Source: Corynebacterium suranareeae (GTDB taxonomy: Bacteria > Actinomycetota > Actinomycetes > Mycobacteriales > Mycobacteriaceae). Taken from it: 64,000 nt of DNA. Location: contig NZ_AP017369.1 of NCBI RefSeq assembly GCF_002355155.1, forward strand, positions 2,170,001 through 2,234,000, read 5' to 3'. Positions 37,106 through 47,822 of this stretch are shown piece by piece; the stretch's first letter is position 1; each line of letters starts with the position of its first letter. A program made the translations under genes and the position numbers. Under the pieces are notes generated by a model. It ran no database searches, had not been told where the DNA came from, and worked only from the letters and a program-made list of their open reading frames with translations.

Positions 37106-39235
37106 TTACAGGGACTCGCGTGACGCGCGTACTTCGTCGTCGTCGATGTGCCTGGTCTCTGCCGTCATTGGGATAACGGTAGGCATGATGACTGGCTGGC
37201 GCTTCCACTTTTGCTCGACAAAGCGAGAAAGCTTGCGACGCATCTGCTGGACCATGCGGTAAGGATCGTTCTCGCCTTCGGCTGCAAGATCATTCATGGT
37301 GGTTTCGGCTAGCTCAGTAACCTCACCCATCATGGACTTAGCATCCTCGGAGAAACCGCTGGTCTGCACTGTTGGACGCTCTAGTAAGCGGCCAGTGCGG
37401 TTGTCGATGACCGCGGTGATCGAGATCAGACCGCCCTCACCAAGTGATGTACGGTCGGCCAGAATATCGGCGTCGATATCACCCATGGTGACACCGTCGA
37501 CGTAAAGGTTACCGACTGGAATCTGGCCAACAACCTGGGCCCGACCATTAACCAGATCAACAACAACACCGTTTTGTGCAAGCACAACGTTATCGCGGTT
37601 AACGCCGGTAGAAATAGCCAGTTCCTTGTTGGCACGCAGGTGACGCCACTCGCCGTGAACAGGCATCGCGTTCTTAGGACGTGCAGCGTTGTACAGGAAC
37701 AACAACTCGCCGGAGTAACCGTGACCTGAGGTGTGAACCTTAGCATCTCGACCGGTAACAACAGTGGCGCCAATCTGGGCCAGCATGTTGATAACACCGA
37801 ATACTGCTTCCTCATTACCTGGAACCAGGGAGGATGACAGAATAATCAAGTCTCCATCACGGACTGTGATCTGGCGGTGCTCACGGCGTGCCATACGAGA
37901 CAGCGCAGCCATAGGCTCGCCCTGGGTACCCGTGGTGATCAACATGACCTTGTGAGGAGCCATGCGGGAAGCATCATCCATAGAGATAATGGTTCCGCGA
38001 GGTGCTTTCAAGTAACCGAGTTTTTCAGCGATCTCCATGTTGCGGATCATGGAACGACCATTGAAGGCAACCTTACGGTTTGCGGCAACTGCGGCATCCA
38101 CTGCTGCTTGCACGCGGTAAACATTAGATGCAAACGATGCAAGGATAACGCGCTGCTTTGCATCTCCAACCAAACGCTTCAGGGTTGGCGCGACATCGGC
38201 CTCAGAACCAGAAACACCAGGGGTGGTGGCGTTGGTGGAATCACACAGCATCAAATCCACGCCCTCGTCACCAAAGCGGGACAGTGCAGGAAGATCCGTT
38301 GGGCGTCCATCAGGTGGGGTTTGATCCAGCTTGATGTCACCGGTGTGGATGACCAATCCAGCAGGGGTCTTAATAGCTAGACCCAAGCAGTCTGGAATGG
38401 AGTGGTTGACAGCCCAGAAACGAATGTTGAAAGGTCCGCGATCCTCACTGGACTTTTCATTGACTTCAATCAACTTTGGACGCTGGCGGTGTTCTTTACA
38501 CTTCGCAGCAATCAACGCCAAGGTGAAACGGGAAGCCAAAATTGGGATGTCATGGCGCAGCTTCAGCAGCCATGGGATAGCACCAATGTGGTCTTCGTGT
38601 CCGTGAGTAACCACCAAAGCATCCACGCGGTGCAGGTGATCTTCAATTGGTCCGAAGTCAGGAAGAATGAGATCAACACCTGGCTCGCCTGAAGATGGGA
38701 AAAGCACACCACAGTCCACGATGAGCAGACGGTTGTTGTACTCAAATACGGTCATGTTGCGACCGATTTCAGAAATACCACCCAGTGCGTAAATACGCAG
38801 GCCATTAGACGGTGCCTTTGGTGGCTCTGGCAGACGCTGAGTTAGATCTGCACCTTGCATGGATTTCACAACATTGCGACGTCCGCCACCACGGTTTCCA
38901 CGGTTACCGCGGTTTCCACCGTTGTTGTTGGAACCCTCGTTAGCGTTTCCGGATCCACGACGTCCACGTCCTCCACGACGATTATTGGAGGAACGGTTGC
39001 GGTTGTTGTTACCTGACTTGGCATCACCAGACTCTTTGGCCTGTGAGCCTTGGGCCTGGGAACCTTGGGAAGAATCCCGATTGTCGTTTCCGGCGGTCTC
39101 AGCTTTTACAGTGCTCTGGTTAGAAGAAGCATCGGGTGCCTGAAAGACAGGGGTCTCCACATGGTTTTCCTGACCAGCCTCTGGTGGGCCCGCCTTGCGG
39201 GTAACCTTCCGGCCGCGATTTCGGGAATCATTCAT
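37106..39235 (-). CDS. rnj: Ribonuclease J
   Basis: 709 residues. A metallo-beta-lactamase/beta-CASP ribonuclease for RNA decay and rRNA maturation. The N-terminal ~150 residues are disordered, rich in Asn, Arg and Gly (RGG-like runs), a feature of actinobacterial RNase J. The zinc motif HGHEDH is in VVTHGHEDHIGAIPWL; the beta-CASP part carries SSSLVPGNEEAV and HTSGHGYSGEL. The stop is followed by a short hairpin and a further terminator. Upstream, dapA ends only two bases before the rnj start, so the two genes form one operon. Confidence 0.95.
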   Translation of the reverse strand: MNDSRNRGRKVTRKAGPPEAGQENHVETPVFQAPDASSNQSTVKAETAGNDNRDSSQGSQAQGSQAKESGDAKSGNNNRNRSSNNRRGGRGRRGSGNANEGSNNNGGNRGNRGNRGGGRRNVVKSMQGADLTQRLPEPPKAPSNGLRIYALGGISEIGRNMTVFEYNNRLLIVDCGVLFPSSGEPGVDLILPDFGPIEDHLHRVDALVVTHGHEDHIGAIPWLLKLRHDIPILASRFTLALIAAKCKEHRQRPKLIEVNEKSSEDRGPFNIRFWAVNHSIPDCLGLAIKTPAGLVIHTGDIKLDQTPPDGRPTDLPALSRFGDEGVDLMLCDSTNATTPGVSGSEADVAPTLKRLVGDAKQRVILASFASNVYRVQAAVDAAVAANRKVAFNGRSMIRNMEIAEKLGYLKAPRGTIISMDDASRMAPHKVMLITTGTQGEPMAALSRMARREHRQITVRDGDLIILSSSLVPGNEEAVFGVINMLAQIGATVVTGRDAKVHTSGHGYSGELLFLYNAARPKNAMPVHGEWRHLRANKELAISTGVNRDNVVLAQNGVVVDLVNGRAQVVGQIPVGNLYVDGVTMGDIDADILADRTSLGEGGLISITAVIDNRTGRLLERPTVQTSGFSEDAKSMMGEVTELAETTMNDLAAEGENDPYRMVQQMRRKLSRFVEQKWKRQPVIMPTVIPMTAETRHIDDDEVRASRESL

Positions 39236-39237
39236 AT

Positions 39238-40143
39238 TTATAGAACTCCAGCTTTTTTCATATCTTCTCGGAGCGCCTCAATTTCCTGCTCATTTGGAGC
39301 AATAATTGGAAGTCGAGGGTCTCCTACGTTAATGCCCTGCAGGCGCAGAGCAGCTTTTGCCATGCTGACTCCACCCAAGCGACCTTGAGCAGCTACCAGC
39401 GATGATAGTTTGGCGTTGATTTCCCGCGCACGGACGAGGTCGCCTTCCTCGAAGCTTGTGTACAACTCACGTAATGCCGTGGGGGCTGCATGTCCAATAA
39501 CGGAAATGAAACCTGATCCGCCCAAAGCAAGCCAAACAAGGTTTAAAGGATCATCGCCTGAATACCAAGCAAGTCCTGTTTCTTTGATCAATGGTGTGGC
39601 TGCAACGAGGTCACCCTTGGCGTCCTTGACCGCCATAATTGTAGGTAATTCACTCAGGCGTCTAATGGTATCAGACTCAATCTGAATACCCGAGCGTCCT
39701 GGGATGTCATACAAACAAATAGGAACCTCAGTTGCATTAGCAATCGCACCAAAGTGCGCCAGCAAACCTTCCTGGCTTGGCTTGGAGTAATAAGGAGTGA
39801 CAACTAAAAGGCCATCCGCACCAGCAGATGCCGCAGCCTCTGCCAACTCGATGGAGGTACGCGTGTTGTTGGTTCCAACACCAGCGATGAGCTTCGCCCG
39901 ATCCCCAACTTCTTCACGAACAGCCTTGAGCAGTTCTAGTTTTTCAGCAGCGGTTGTCGTTGGGGATTCACCAGTGGTGCCCGCGAGAACCAAAGAATCC
40001 AGACCTTTATCCACCAGATAAGCCGCGAGTTCGCGACCAGCGGCGATATCAATATCTCCGGATTCCGTGAATGGAGTAACCATTGCTACTCCAACGGTGC
40101 CGAAGTGCTCTACTCCGGTCTTAGCTGTTAAACCTGTGCTCAT
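39238..40143 (-). CDS. dapA: 4-hydroxy-tetrahydrodipicolinate synthase DapA
   Basis: 301 residues from the ATG at 40143. It condenses pyruvate with aspartate semialdehyde at the branch point to lysine. Motifs: [10 protein letters not shown] (about residues 55-64), [13 protein letters not shown] with the catalytic Tyr, the Schiff-base Lys in MAVKDAKGD and [20 protein letters not shown]. About nine residues differ from the ATCC 13032 protein as I remember it. The TAACCT promoter lies 8 bases upstream. Confidence 0.97.
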   Translation of the reverse strand: MSTGLTAKTGVEHFGTVGVAMVTPFTESGDIDIAAGRELAAYLVDKGLDSLVLAGTTGESPTTTAAEKLELLKAVREEVGDRAKLIAGVGTNNTRTSIELAEAAASAGADGLLVVTPYYSKPSQEGLLAHFGAIANATEVPICLYDIPGRSGIQIESDTIRRLSELPTIMAVKDAKGDLVAATPLIKETGLAWYSGDDPLNLVWLALGGSGFISVIGHAAPTALRELYTSFEEGDLVRAREINAKLSSLVAAQGRLGGVSMAKAALRLQGINVGDPRLPIIAPNEQEIEALREDMKKAGVL

Positions 40144-40151
40144 AGAGTCCA

Positions 40152-40157
40152 AGGTTA
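40152..40157 (-). promoter_or_regulatory. -10 box TAACCT of dapA
   Basis: Reads TAACCT on the minus strand, eight bases before the ATG. This hexamer is the one described for the C. glutamicum dapA promoter, used widely as a weak reference promoter. Confidence 0.7.
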
Positions 40158-40333
40158 CCTTCTTCCCTCATTTGGGGGTTAAACAACCCCGCGAAAAACT
40201 GAAATAACTGTCGCCTGCTTTACTTCTCATTTAAAGAAGACCTACAGAGGCGAACGATGTTTACTCATAGTTGTCCAGTTAAAAATGTTGACTTAACTAT
40301 ATGAATTTTTGCGCTCTTGGGTGCGAGCTTTTG

Positions 40334-41086
40334 TTAAAAGTCCATGACATATGGGCTTGTTGCCATCTGTGAACCATCTGCAAGTGTTTCAATTTCAAAA
40401 TCACTAAACACGGTCGGTGCCGCTACCTGCAGCTTTCTTAAACATTCTACAGCTACTTCTCGGATTTCTACGTCTGCATGTTCGCTCGCACGCATGCCAA
40501 TGAAATGTCTCCAAGTACGGAAATTTCCCGAGACTACGATTCGGGACTCAGTGGCATTGGGCAGCACTGCTCGCGCGGCTTGGCGAGCTTGCTTCTTTCG
40601 CAACAACGCATTGGGCTCATCCCCCAATTTTTCTTCCAAAGCATCAAGAAGTTCGTTGAATGCAAAACGAGACTCATCCATCGCGTGCATAAATAATTCA
40701 CGCAACTGAGGGTCTTGATCAATAAGCTCAGGCACAACAACTTCCAATTGCCCACTATGAACAAAACGTTGGGATAGTTGGGAGAAGGAAAAGTGCCTAT
40801 GGCGAACCAATTCGTGTGTAGCTGACCTGGAAATACCACGAATATACATTGTTGCGTGAGCGTGCTCTAGTAGTGCAGTATGCCCCACTTCCATGACGTG
40901 GCGAAGATAAGCTGCATTTGATGCAGTCCTCGGATTGGGTTTATCAAAAGTTTCATAACAAGCTCGGCCGGCAAACTCAATGAGTGCTTCTGAACCCTCT
41001 GCATCAGTTGACCATTCCACATCCGCAGGTGGAGTAAAAGAACTGCATGCAATCAACTCCACATTTAACTTAACTTGCTCGGCCAC
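40334..41086 (-). CDS. thyX: Flavin-dependent thymidylate synthase ThyX
   Basis: 250 residues. It makes dTMP from dUMP with FAD and methylene-tetrahydrofolate. The ThyX signature [13 protein letters not shown] spans residues 95-107. The start is GTG at 41086 (AGGAG about 12 bases upstream). It lies between dapA and dapB, all on the minus strand, as in C. glutamicum; separated from dapB by 51 bases. Confidence 0.96.
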   Translation of the reverse strand: MAEQVKLNVELIACSSFTPPADVEWSTDAEGSEALIEFAGRACYETFDKPNPRTASNAAYLRHVMEVGHTALLEHAHATMYIRGISRSATHELVRHRHFSFSQLSQRFVHSGQLEVVVPELIDQDPQLRELFMHAMDESRFAFNELLDALEEKLGDEPNALLRKKQARQAARAVLPNATESRIVVSGNFRTWRHFIGMRASEHADVEIREVAVECLRKLQVAAPTVFSDFEIETLADGSQMATSPYVMDF

Positions 41087-41137
41087 AGCCTACTAACGCT
41101 CCTTTTGAAAATTTTCGCTCACACAACTGACGGTGTT

Positions 41138-41902
<765 letters not shown>

Positions 41903-42022
41903 TTAGAGATACGTTTCTTTGATGTAAGAGTGTAAGACTTTCGCAAACGCTCACCAGTCTAGACGTTGGTGTTCTCACGCTGCTGATATCCATGCTTTAA
42001 TCAACGAAAAGTTTCTTTTGCT

Positions 42023-42039
42023 AACGATTGATCATCGTT
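42023..42039. repeat. Small palindrome AACGAT-TGATC-ATCGTT
   Basis: 6-bp perfect arms in the divergent dapB/lipoprotein promoter region, 49 bases before the lipoprotein ATG. Operator-like in size and place, but no regulator is assigned. Confidence 0.4.
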
Positions 42040-42087
42040 TTGACTCTTTTTAGCATTTACGTTGGCATACAGAACTAGGTTTGAATT

Positions 42088-42768
42088 ATGAGACTTAAGT
42101 TGCCAACCATCGCCCGTTCCACTGGTATTTCTGTGGCGCTTCTAGTTTCCACGTCCCTGGCGCTAAGCGCGTGTGATGGAGGTAGTAGTGGGACCACGTC
42201 TTCGTCGAGTTCCGCCACCGTTGTTACAGAAACTGAAACTGCAGATCCTGTAACCGCCACACCTTCACCTTCTGAAAGTGCCCCCTCTCCCACCACTGCT
42301 GTAGATACCCCCACTAGTACTGCTCTCCCACCGTTGGGCTCTCCGACATTGGATCAGAAGCAACAAGATCCTGATGGTGAATTCGATATGTCTATTACCG
42401 GCATACGTGTGGCAGAGCATGAAAGTTTCACCAGGGTTGTTGTAGATATCGCTGGGGATAGCAAACCTGGATGGTGGGTGGATTGGACCACGGAGCCAGT
42501 GCAGCAAGCTTCTGGCCTTCCCGTTGATGTTACTGGTGATTCCTTCTTGGACCTTAATATCGAAGGAATTGGATATCCAGATCAGGTCGATGTCCCTGGT
42601 GTTGACAGCGGGTCTTTCGGGGGTGCAGGAATAGTGGAAGATATCAACCTAACCAGCATTTTTGAAGCCAGGGCTCAGATTTTAATTGGTGTATCAGGTG
42701 CACCCCGTAGCTATTCAGTGTCGCTGCTCCAAGAACCAACCAGAGTCGTTGTAGACATCGTCCACTAG
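42088..42768 (+). CDS. Lipoprotein with AMIN-like domain
   Basis: 226 residues. The signal peptide ends with lipobox LSAC at about residue 29, followed by a Ser/Thr/Pro-rich linker (to about residue 85) and a beta-rich domain (DMSITGIRVAEHESFTRVVVDIAGD ... PTRVVVDIVH) of the AMIN-like type found in envelope proteins. It is exported and membrane anchored; binding to cell wall is inferred from the domain. TAGGTT lies 6 bases before the ATG (leaderless). Confidence 0.82.
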   Translation: MRLKLPTIARSTGISVALLVSTSLALSACDGGSSGTTSSSSSATVVTETETADPVTATPSPSESAPSPTTAVDTPTSTALPPLGSPTLDQKQQDPDGEFDMSITGIRVAEHESFTRVVVDIAGDSKPGWWVDWTTEPVQQASGLPVDVTGDSFLDLNIEGIGYPDQVDVPGVDSGSFGGAGIVEDINLTSIFEARAQILIGVSGAPRSYSVSLLQEPTRVVVDIVH

Positions 42769-42780
42769 TTGCATAAAGAA

Positions 42781-42821
42781 AAGTTGGCGCTAAAAACCAG
42801 TCTGGTTTTTAGCGCCAACTT
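42781..42821. terminator. Bidirectional terminator between lipoprotein gene and pnp
   Basis: 20-bp perfect arms (42781-42800 and 42802-42821), with AAAAA and TTTTT tracts in the stem, 12 bases after the lipoprotein stop and 12 before the pnp stop. Confidence 0.95.
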
Positions 42822-42833
42822 AGCTATAGCTCT

Positions 42834-45095
42834 TTAGTCCTCGTCCACCACTGGGACAAGGGAAATCTTGCCACGGTTGTCGATATCAGCGATTTCAACC
42901 TGGATCTTCTCGCCGACCTTGACTACATCGTCGACCTTTTCCACTCGCTTGCCGTTGCCGAGCTTGGAGATGTGGACCAAGCCATCGCGTCCTGGAAGCA
43001 GGGAAACAAAGGCACCGAATGCGGTGGTCTTGACAACGGTTCCTAAGAAACGCTCGCCGACCTTTGGCAGTTGTGGGTTTGCCAAGGCATTGATCTTTTC
43101 GATCGCTGCTTCTGCGGATGGGCCATCGGCAGCTGAGATAAACACGGTGCCGTCATCTTCGATGGAGATGTTTGCGCCGGTCTCTTCGGTCAACGCGTTG
43201 ATGTTCTTGCCCTTAGGTCCGATCAGTTCACCGATCTTTGCCACTGGGATCTTCACGGTGGTGATGCGTGGAGCGTGCTTGCTCATTTCATCTGGACCGT
43301 TGATGACATCAGCCATGGTGTTCAAGATGGTCAGGCGTGCATCGCGTGCCTGCTCCAGAGCATCAGAAAGCACCTTGGATGGGATGCCGTCAAGCTTGGT
43401 GTCTAGCTGCAGTGCGGTAATGAAATCTGCGGTGCCGGCAACCTTGAAGTCCATATCACCGAATGCGTCTTCTGCACCGAGAATATCGGTCAGTGCAACG
43501 TATTCAGTCTTGCCGTCGATTTCGCCGGAGACTAGTCCCATTGCGATACCTGCAACTGGTGCTTTTAGTGGCACACCAGCGTTGTACAGGGACAAGGTGG
43601 ATGCGCACACAGAACCCATGGAGGTGGATCCGTTGGAGCCCAAAGCTTCAGAAACCTGGCGGATTGCGTATGGGAATTCCTCGCGAGAAGGAATAACTGG
43701 CAGCACAGCACGCTCTGCAAGTGCACCATGGCCGATTTCACGGCGCTTTGGTGAACCCACACGACCGGTCTCACCGGTGGAGTATGGAGGGAAGTTGTAG
43801 TGGTGCATGTAGCGCTTCGCTTCACCTGGAGCCAGGGAGTCGATTTGCTGTTCCATCTTCAACATATCCAAGGTGGTGACACCCAAGATCTGAGTTTCAC
43901 CACGCTCGAAGAGGGAGGAGCCGTGAGCACGTGGAATAAGTTCAACTTCAACTGCCAGATCACGGATGTCGGTGACACCACGGCCGTCAATGCGGAAATG
44001 ATCGGTCAGGATCATGCGACGCACGATGGCTTTCATGACAGCGTTGTATGCTGCACGGATTTCCTTGGACGCCTCAGCTGCTGAATCGTAGGAAGATTCA
44101 AACTTTGGCAGCAGATCAGCTTCGATCTCTTCCATGTATGCGTTGGTGGCGTCGTCGCGTTCCTGCTTTGCCTTGATGGTCAGCAAAGATGCTAGCTTCT
44201 TGGACACCTTGCGCTCCACTGCGGAGTACACCTCGTCGGTGTATGGCGGGAACAGAGGGAATTCCTTGGCTGCAGTGCCAACACGCTGTGCCAGACCTTC
44301 CTGCGCACGGCAGAGAATGTCAATGAATGGCTTAGCTGCTTCAAGGCCTTCAGAAACAATTTTCTCGGTTGGTGCTGGTGCACCGCCCTTGACGCGGTTG
44401 ACAACGTTTTCAGAAGCGCCAGCTTCAACCATCATCACTGCAACGTCAGAGAAGGTCTTGTTGCCGCGCTTGCGCTCAACAAGACGTCCTGCCACGACAA
44501 TTTCAAAGACAGACTGCTCGTGCTGAGCGTGGGTTGGGAATGCTACCCACTGGCCTTCTGGGTGCTTGTCATCAACAACCAGTGCCATGCGTACGCCACC
44601 AACAGCACCAGATACTGGCAGCCCGGAAATGCGGGTTGCTGCTGATGCACCGTTGATTGCTACAACATCGTAGTAGTCTTCTGGGTTCATGGACATAACC
44701 GTGACAACGATCTGAACCTCGTTGCGCAGACCTTTAACAAAGGTTGGGCGCAGCGGGCGGTCGATCAAACGGCAAGCCAAAATAGCTTCTGTGGATGGGC
44801 GGCCCTCACGTCGGAAGAAAGAGCCTGGGATGCGACCAGCTGCGTACATACGCTCTTCAACATCCACGGTCAGTGGGAAGAAGTCAAAGCCCTCGCGTGG
44901 CTGGTTGGATGCGGTGGTGGTTGCCAACAGCATCGTGTCATCGTCGAGGTAGGTGGTCACTGCACCATCTGCCTGGCGGGCAAGTTGGCCGGTTTCAAAA
45001 CGGATGGTGCGGGTTCCGAAGTCACCATTGTCGATCGTTGCGACTGCCTCAATTAGGCCAAATTCGGTGTCTTCGAAGTACTTTACATCGCTCAT
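42834..45095 (-). CDS. pnp: Polynucleotide phosphorylase
   Basis: 753 residues. A 3'-5' phosphorolytic exoribonuclease (called gpsI in some actinobacterial annotations, as it can make (p)ppGpp-like products in relatives). Two RNase PH domains (first about 20-240, second about 390-610 with [20 protein letters not shown]), a KH domain ([32 protein letters not shown]) and a C-terminal S1 domain ([33 protein letters not shown]). The leader (45096-45180) contains a CGGCGA/TCGCCG hairpin overlapping a CCGC/GCGG stem, as expected for an RNase-controlled pnp leader. Confidence 0.97.
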   Translation of the reverse strand: MSDVKYFEDTEFGLIEAVATIDNGDFGTRTIRFETGQLARQADGAVTTYLDDDTMLLATTTASNQPREGFDFFPLTVDVEERMYAAGRIPGSFFRREGRPSTEAILACRLIDRPLRPTFVKGLRNEVQIVVTVMSMNPEDYYDVVAINGASAATRISGLPVSGAVGGVRMALVVDDKHPEGQWVAFPTHAQHEQSVFEIVVAGRLVERKRGNKTFSDVAVMMVEAGASENVVNRVKGGAPAPTEKIVSEGLEAAKPFIDILCRAQEGLAQRVGTAAKEFPLFPPYTDEVYSAVERKVSKKLASLLTIKAKQERDDATNAYMEEIEADLLPKFESSYDSAAEASKEIRAAYNAVMKAIVRRMILTDHFRIDGRGVTDIRDLAVEVELIPRAHGSSLFERGETQILGVTTLDMLKMEQQIDSLAPGEAKRYMHHYNFPPYSTGETGRVGSPKRREIGHGALAERAVLPVIPSREEFPYAIRQVSEALGSNGSTSMGSVCASTLSLYNAGVPLKAPVAGIAMGLVSGEIDGKTEYVALTDILGAEDAFGDMDFKVAGTADFITALQLDTKLDGIPSKVLSDALEQARDARLTILNTMADVINGPDEMSKHAPRITTVKIPVAKIGELIGPKGKNINALTEETGANISIEDDGTVFISAADGPSAEAAIEKINALANPQLPKVGERFLGTVVKTTAFGAFVSLLPGRDGLVHISKLGNGKRVEKVDDVVKVGEKIQVEIADIDNRGKISLVPVVDED

Positions 45096-45272
45096 ATGCG
45101 AGTAGGTCTCCTCATGTTTAGTTCTGCTCGGCGATCATCGGTGTCGCCGCGAAGATTTCTGCGGTCTAGAACGCTAAAAATCCTACCAGCTCTAAGCAAT
45201 TTTCCCCACTATCAGTTTTTACGCAACCTAACCTAGGTTTTATTCATCGAAATTTCTGCACCCAAACAATAG

Positions 45273-45316
45273 AAAAACCCACTGCTTAAAGCACGTAGCA
45301 AAAAGCAGCGGGTTTA
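45273..45316 (-). terminator. Terminator after rpsO
   Basis: AAACCCACTGCTT pairs with AAGCAGCGGGTTT with one mismatch; it lies 22 bases past the rpsO stop and before pnp, so the two genes are largely separate transcripts. Confidence 0.75.
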
Positions 45317-45337
45317 AAAAGACTGGAAAAACCAGGC

Positions 45338-45607
45338 TTATCGACGCAGGCCGAGGCGTGCGATCAGATCACGGTAGCGATCAACGTTGTTGTCAGCCAG
45401 GTACTTCAGCAGACCACGACGACGACCAACAAGAAGAAGCAGACCACGACGGGAGTGGTGATCGTGCTTGTGGAACTTGAGGTGCTCGGTGAGGTTGTTG
45501 ATGCGGTTGGTCAGAAGCGCGATCTGTGCTTCTGGGGAACCGGTGTCGGTCTCGTGGAGGCCGAACTCAGAAAGGATGGACTTCTTCTGCTCAGAAGTTA
45601 AAGCCAT
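45338..45607 (-). CDS. rpsO: 30S ribosomal protein S15
   Basis: 89 residues, standard length. It binds the central domain of 16S rRNA. Conserved [18 protein letters not shown] and [25 protein letters not shown] segments. AGGAG precedes the ATG. It stands upstream of pnp in the classic rpsO-pnp order, but a terminator separates them. Confidence 0.98.
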   Translation of the reverse strand: MALTSEQKKSILSEFGLHETDTGSPEAQIALLTNRINNLTEHLKFHKHDHHSRRGLLLLVGRRRGLLKYLADNNVDRYRDLIARLGLRR

Positions 45608-45765
45608 GGTGTCTCCTAAAAGTTATTTCAGTCCGCATGAAAATTTTCACTCTTCTTCACTAGGTAATACCCAGTAGAAGCGTGTACTTTCGCAACTGCT
45701 GCGGACCGCAGTCACAAAACCACCTTGGAAGCTTAACAGCACCAAAGATGGTTTGACAAAAATCG

Positions 45766-46716
45766 CTAAGCTTTGGCTGCAACTCGGCCGATGCGAGTCA
45801 TGAATTCGTTCAAGAATCGATCGACATCCACCGCCACAGCTGCTCTGGAGGTGCGCACTGAGTCGTTGAGTCGGACTTCATCACCGATGGTTCGGCCTCG
45901 GGTTTCACCTTCGATATCTACTTTGAGGTTAATTGGCAGCAAGGTGACCAGGCTTGGATCAACAGCAACACCCACTGCTAGTGGATCATGCAGACCGCAA
46001 CCACCTAAGTGAGGTGCTGTAGTTTCATATGCCTTGATGTAGTAGTCGGTCATGTCGGCAAGTGCGATTGCTGCTGGTGTTCCAAGTTCACGCCACTGTG
46101 CGGTGTGCTTTTTGGTCAGCAAGGTCTGGAGGGTGACGTCGAGACCAACCATGGTGACATCAGTACCGGAACGGAATAGATCATTTGCGGCGTCTGGGTC
46201 TTGGTTAATATTTGCCTCTGCCCACGGGCTGACGTTTCCAGGAACGGTTAGTGCTCCACCCATGATGACAACGTGAGCTTTGGAAGCAAAGGTTTCATCT
46301 TTGGCAATCGCAGCTGACAGGTTTGTCATCGGGCCGGTTGCAATGATGATCAAATCATCGCCGTAGGTATTGACAGAATCGATGAGGAAATCTACTGCAC
46401 CTGGTTGCGCCGTGGACTTACCTGCTGGAATTTCAACTTCACCGATACCGTTTTGGCCGTGGATGAATGCGGAGATCTCTAGAACTTCAAAACCATCTTT
46501 GGTCTGGGCGTGTGGTTCACCTAGATAGACAGGTACTTCTGGGGCACCAAAGAGGTCTAGTAGAGCCAAGTCATTGTTTGCACCAGTTTCAAGCAAGACG
46601 TTTCCGTAGGTGGTAGTCACACCAATGAGCTCGAGCTCTGGTGAGCCAAGTGCATACGCAAGTGCTAGTGCATCGTCGATGCCGGTATCAATATCTAAAA
46701 TCGCTTTTTTGCTCAT
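45766..46716 (-). CDS. iunH: Inosine-uridine-preferring nucleoside hydrolase
   Basis: 316 residues from the ATG at 46716 (GAAAGG ten bases upstream; the longer frame to 46842 overlaps the ribF end and is rejected). It hydrolyses ribonucleosides to base and ribose. The metal motif DIDTGIDDALAL is at residues 7-18; further family motifs are VTTTYGNVLLE, ATGPMTNLSAA and the C-terminal HDPLAVGVA. It lies 49 bases downstream of ribF and is probably co-transcribed. Confidence 0.92.
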   Translation of the reverse strand: MSKKAILDIDTGIDDALALAYALGSPELELIGVTTTYGNVLLETGANNDLALLDLFGAPEVPVYLGEPHAQTKDGFEVLEISAFIHGQNGIGEVEIPAGKSTAQPGAVDFLIDSVNTYGDDLIIIATGPMTNLSAAIAKDETFASKAHVVIMGGALTVPGNVSPWAEANINQDPDAANDLFRSGTDVTMVGLDVTLQTLLTKKHTAQWRELGTPAAIALADMTDYYIKAYETTAPHLGGCGLHDPLAVGVAVDPSLVTLLPINLKVDIEGETRGRTIGDEVRLNDSVRTSRAAVAVDVDRFLNEFMTRIGRVAAKA

Positions 46717-46765
46717 GTGTTTTAAACCTTTCATATCAAGAAAATAGTAGGCTCCGGTGCGCGCC

Positions 46766-47791
46766 TTAAGCGCCTGGCTGGGTGTCGGCGTCGAGAAGCT
46801 CTTTGTCTTTTGCCAGTATTTCACGCGCTGCCAGCACGTCACGGGCCATCGCTTCTAAAAGCTCATCAACTCCGTTGAACTTGACCATGTCGCGCAAATG
46901 GCCGACAAATTCCACCATCACGTGATGGCCGTACAGATCGGCTTCTTCATCGAGGATGAAAGCTTCAACGCTGCGGCGTTCATCGCCGAAAGTGGGATTG
47001 GTGCCAACTGAAATCGCAGTGGGATAACGCACCCCTGGAACCATGGTGCCATCAATTTCACGGGAGATCTCCTTATCGATCTCCCGATCATCAGTGATGG
47101 TGAACCAACCTGCATAAACTCCATCGGCGGGCAGCGCGACAGACGTTGGAAGATACAGATTTGCGGTGGGATAGCCTAATTCTTTTCCGCCTCGTCCAGC
47201 ACCTCGGACAACTTCACCGCGTACTGAATAACGGCGGCCAAGCGCCCAATTCGCACGCTCTACCTCGCCGCTATCTAAAAAGTCACGCACCAAAGTGGAG
47301 CAAATCCGTAAATCATCATCATGAAGCAATGGGGCGATTGTGACCTCGACGCCATATTTTTCACCGAGTTCACGCATGGTTGATTCAGTGCCTGCACCGT
47401 TAAACCCAAAAGTGAAGTTCTCCCCCACCACCACAGACCGCGCATGCAGTTTGTTGATGATCATCGTTTGGAAATAGTCTTCTGGACTTAACCCGGCTAG
47501 TTCCCTGGTGAAATCAATAACCAGTGCTGCGTCAATGCCACGTTCTGCTGCTAAATTGAGCCGAAAATCCAGCGGCGCCAAACGCGTTGGTTCTTTACCT
47601 GGCAAAAACACAGCTATCGGATGCGGATCAAAAGTCACCATCACGCACGGCACACCAAGTTCTTGGGCTTGCTTTTTGGCCTGCCCAATCAAACTTTGAT
47701 GCCCTCGGTGGAGTCCATCAAAAACACCAATGGTTACTACTGATCCTTCAAGATCAGCCGGAACACTATCTAGTCCACTCCAAATATCCAC
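46766..47791 (-). CDS. ribF: Bifunctional riboflavin kinase/FAD synthetase RibF
   Basis: 341 residues. It makes FMN and then FAD from riboflavin. N-terminal adenylyltransferase domain with GVFDGLHRGHQSLI (about residues 23-36) and VVVGENFTFGF; C-terminal riboflavin kinase domain with GKELGYPTANL and a later EAFILDEEADLYG. The start is GTG at 47791, with TAGTCT six bases upstream (leaderless). The promoter faces and overlaps that of truB, whose start is only 31 bases away. Confidence 0.95.
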   Translation of the reverse strand: MDIWSGLDSVPADLEGSVVTIGVFDGLHRGHQSLIGQAKKQAQELGVPCVMVTFDPHPIAVFLPGKEPTRLAPLDFRLNLAAERGIDAALVIDFTRELAGLSPEDYFQTMIINKLHARSVVVGENFTFGFNGAGTESTMRELGEKYGVEVTIAPLLHDDDLRICSTLVRDFLDSGEVERANWALGRRYSVRGEVVRGAGRGGKELGYPTANLYLPTSVALPADGVYAGWFTITDDREIDKEISREIDGTMVPGVRYPTAISVGTNPTFGDERRSVEAFILDEEADLYGHHVMVEFVGHLRDMVKFNGVDELLEAMARDVLAAREILAKDKELLDADTQPGA

Positions 47792-47797
47792 CGTTTC

Positions 47798-47814
47798 AGA
47801 CTACGGCATAGACT
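47798..47814. promoter_or_regulatory. Back-to-back -10 boxes of ribF (minus) and truB (plus)
   Basis: TAGTCT on the minus strand (47803-47798) lies six bases before the ribF GTG; TAGACT on the plus strand (47809-47814) lies eight bases before the truB ATG. Each -35 would fall beyond the other promoter's -10, inside the opposite gene's first codons. Confidence 0.6.
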
Positions 47815-47822
47815 CAATGGAC

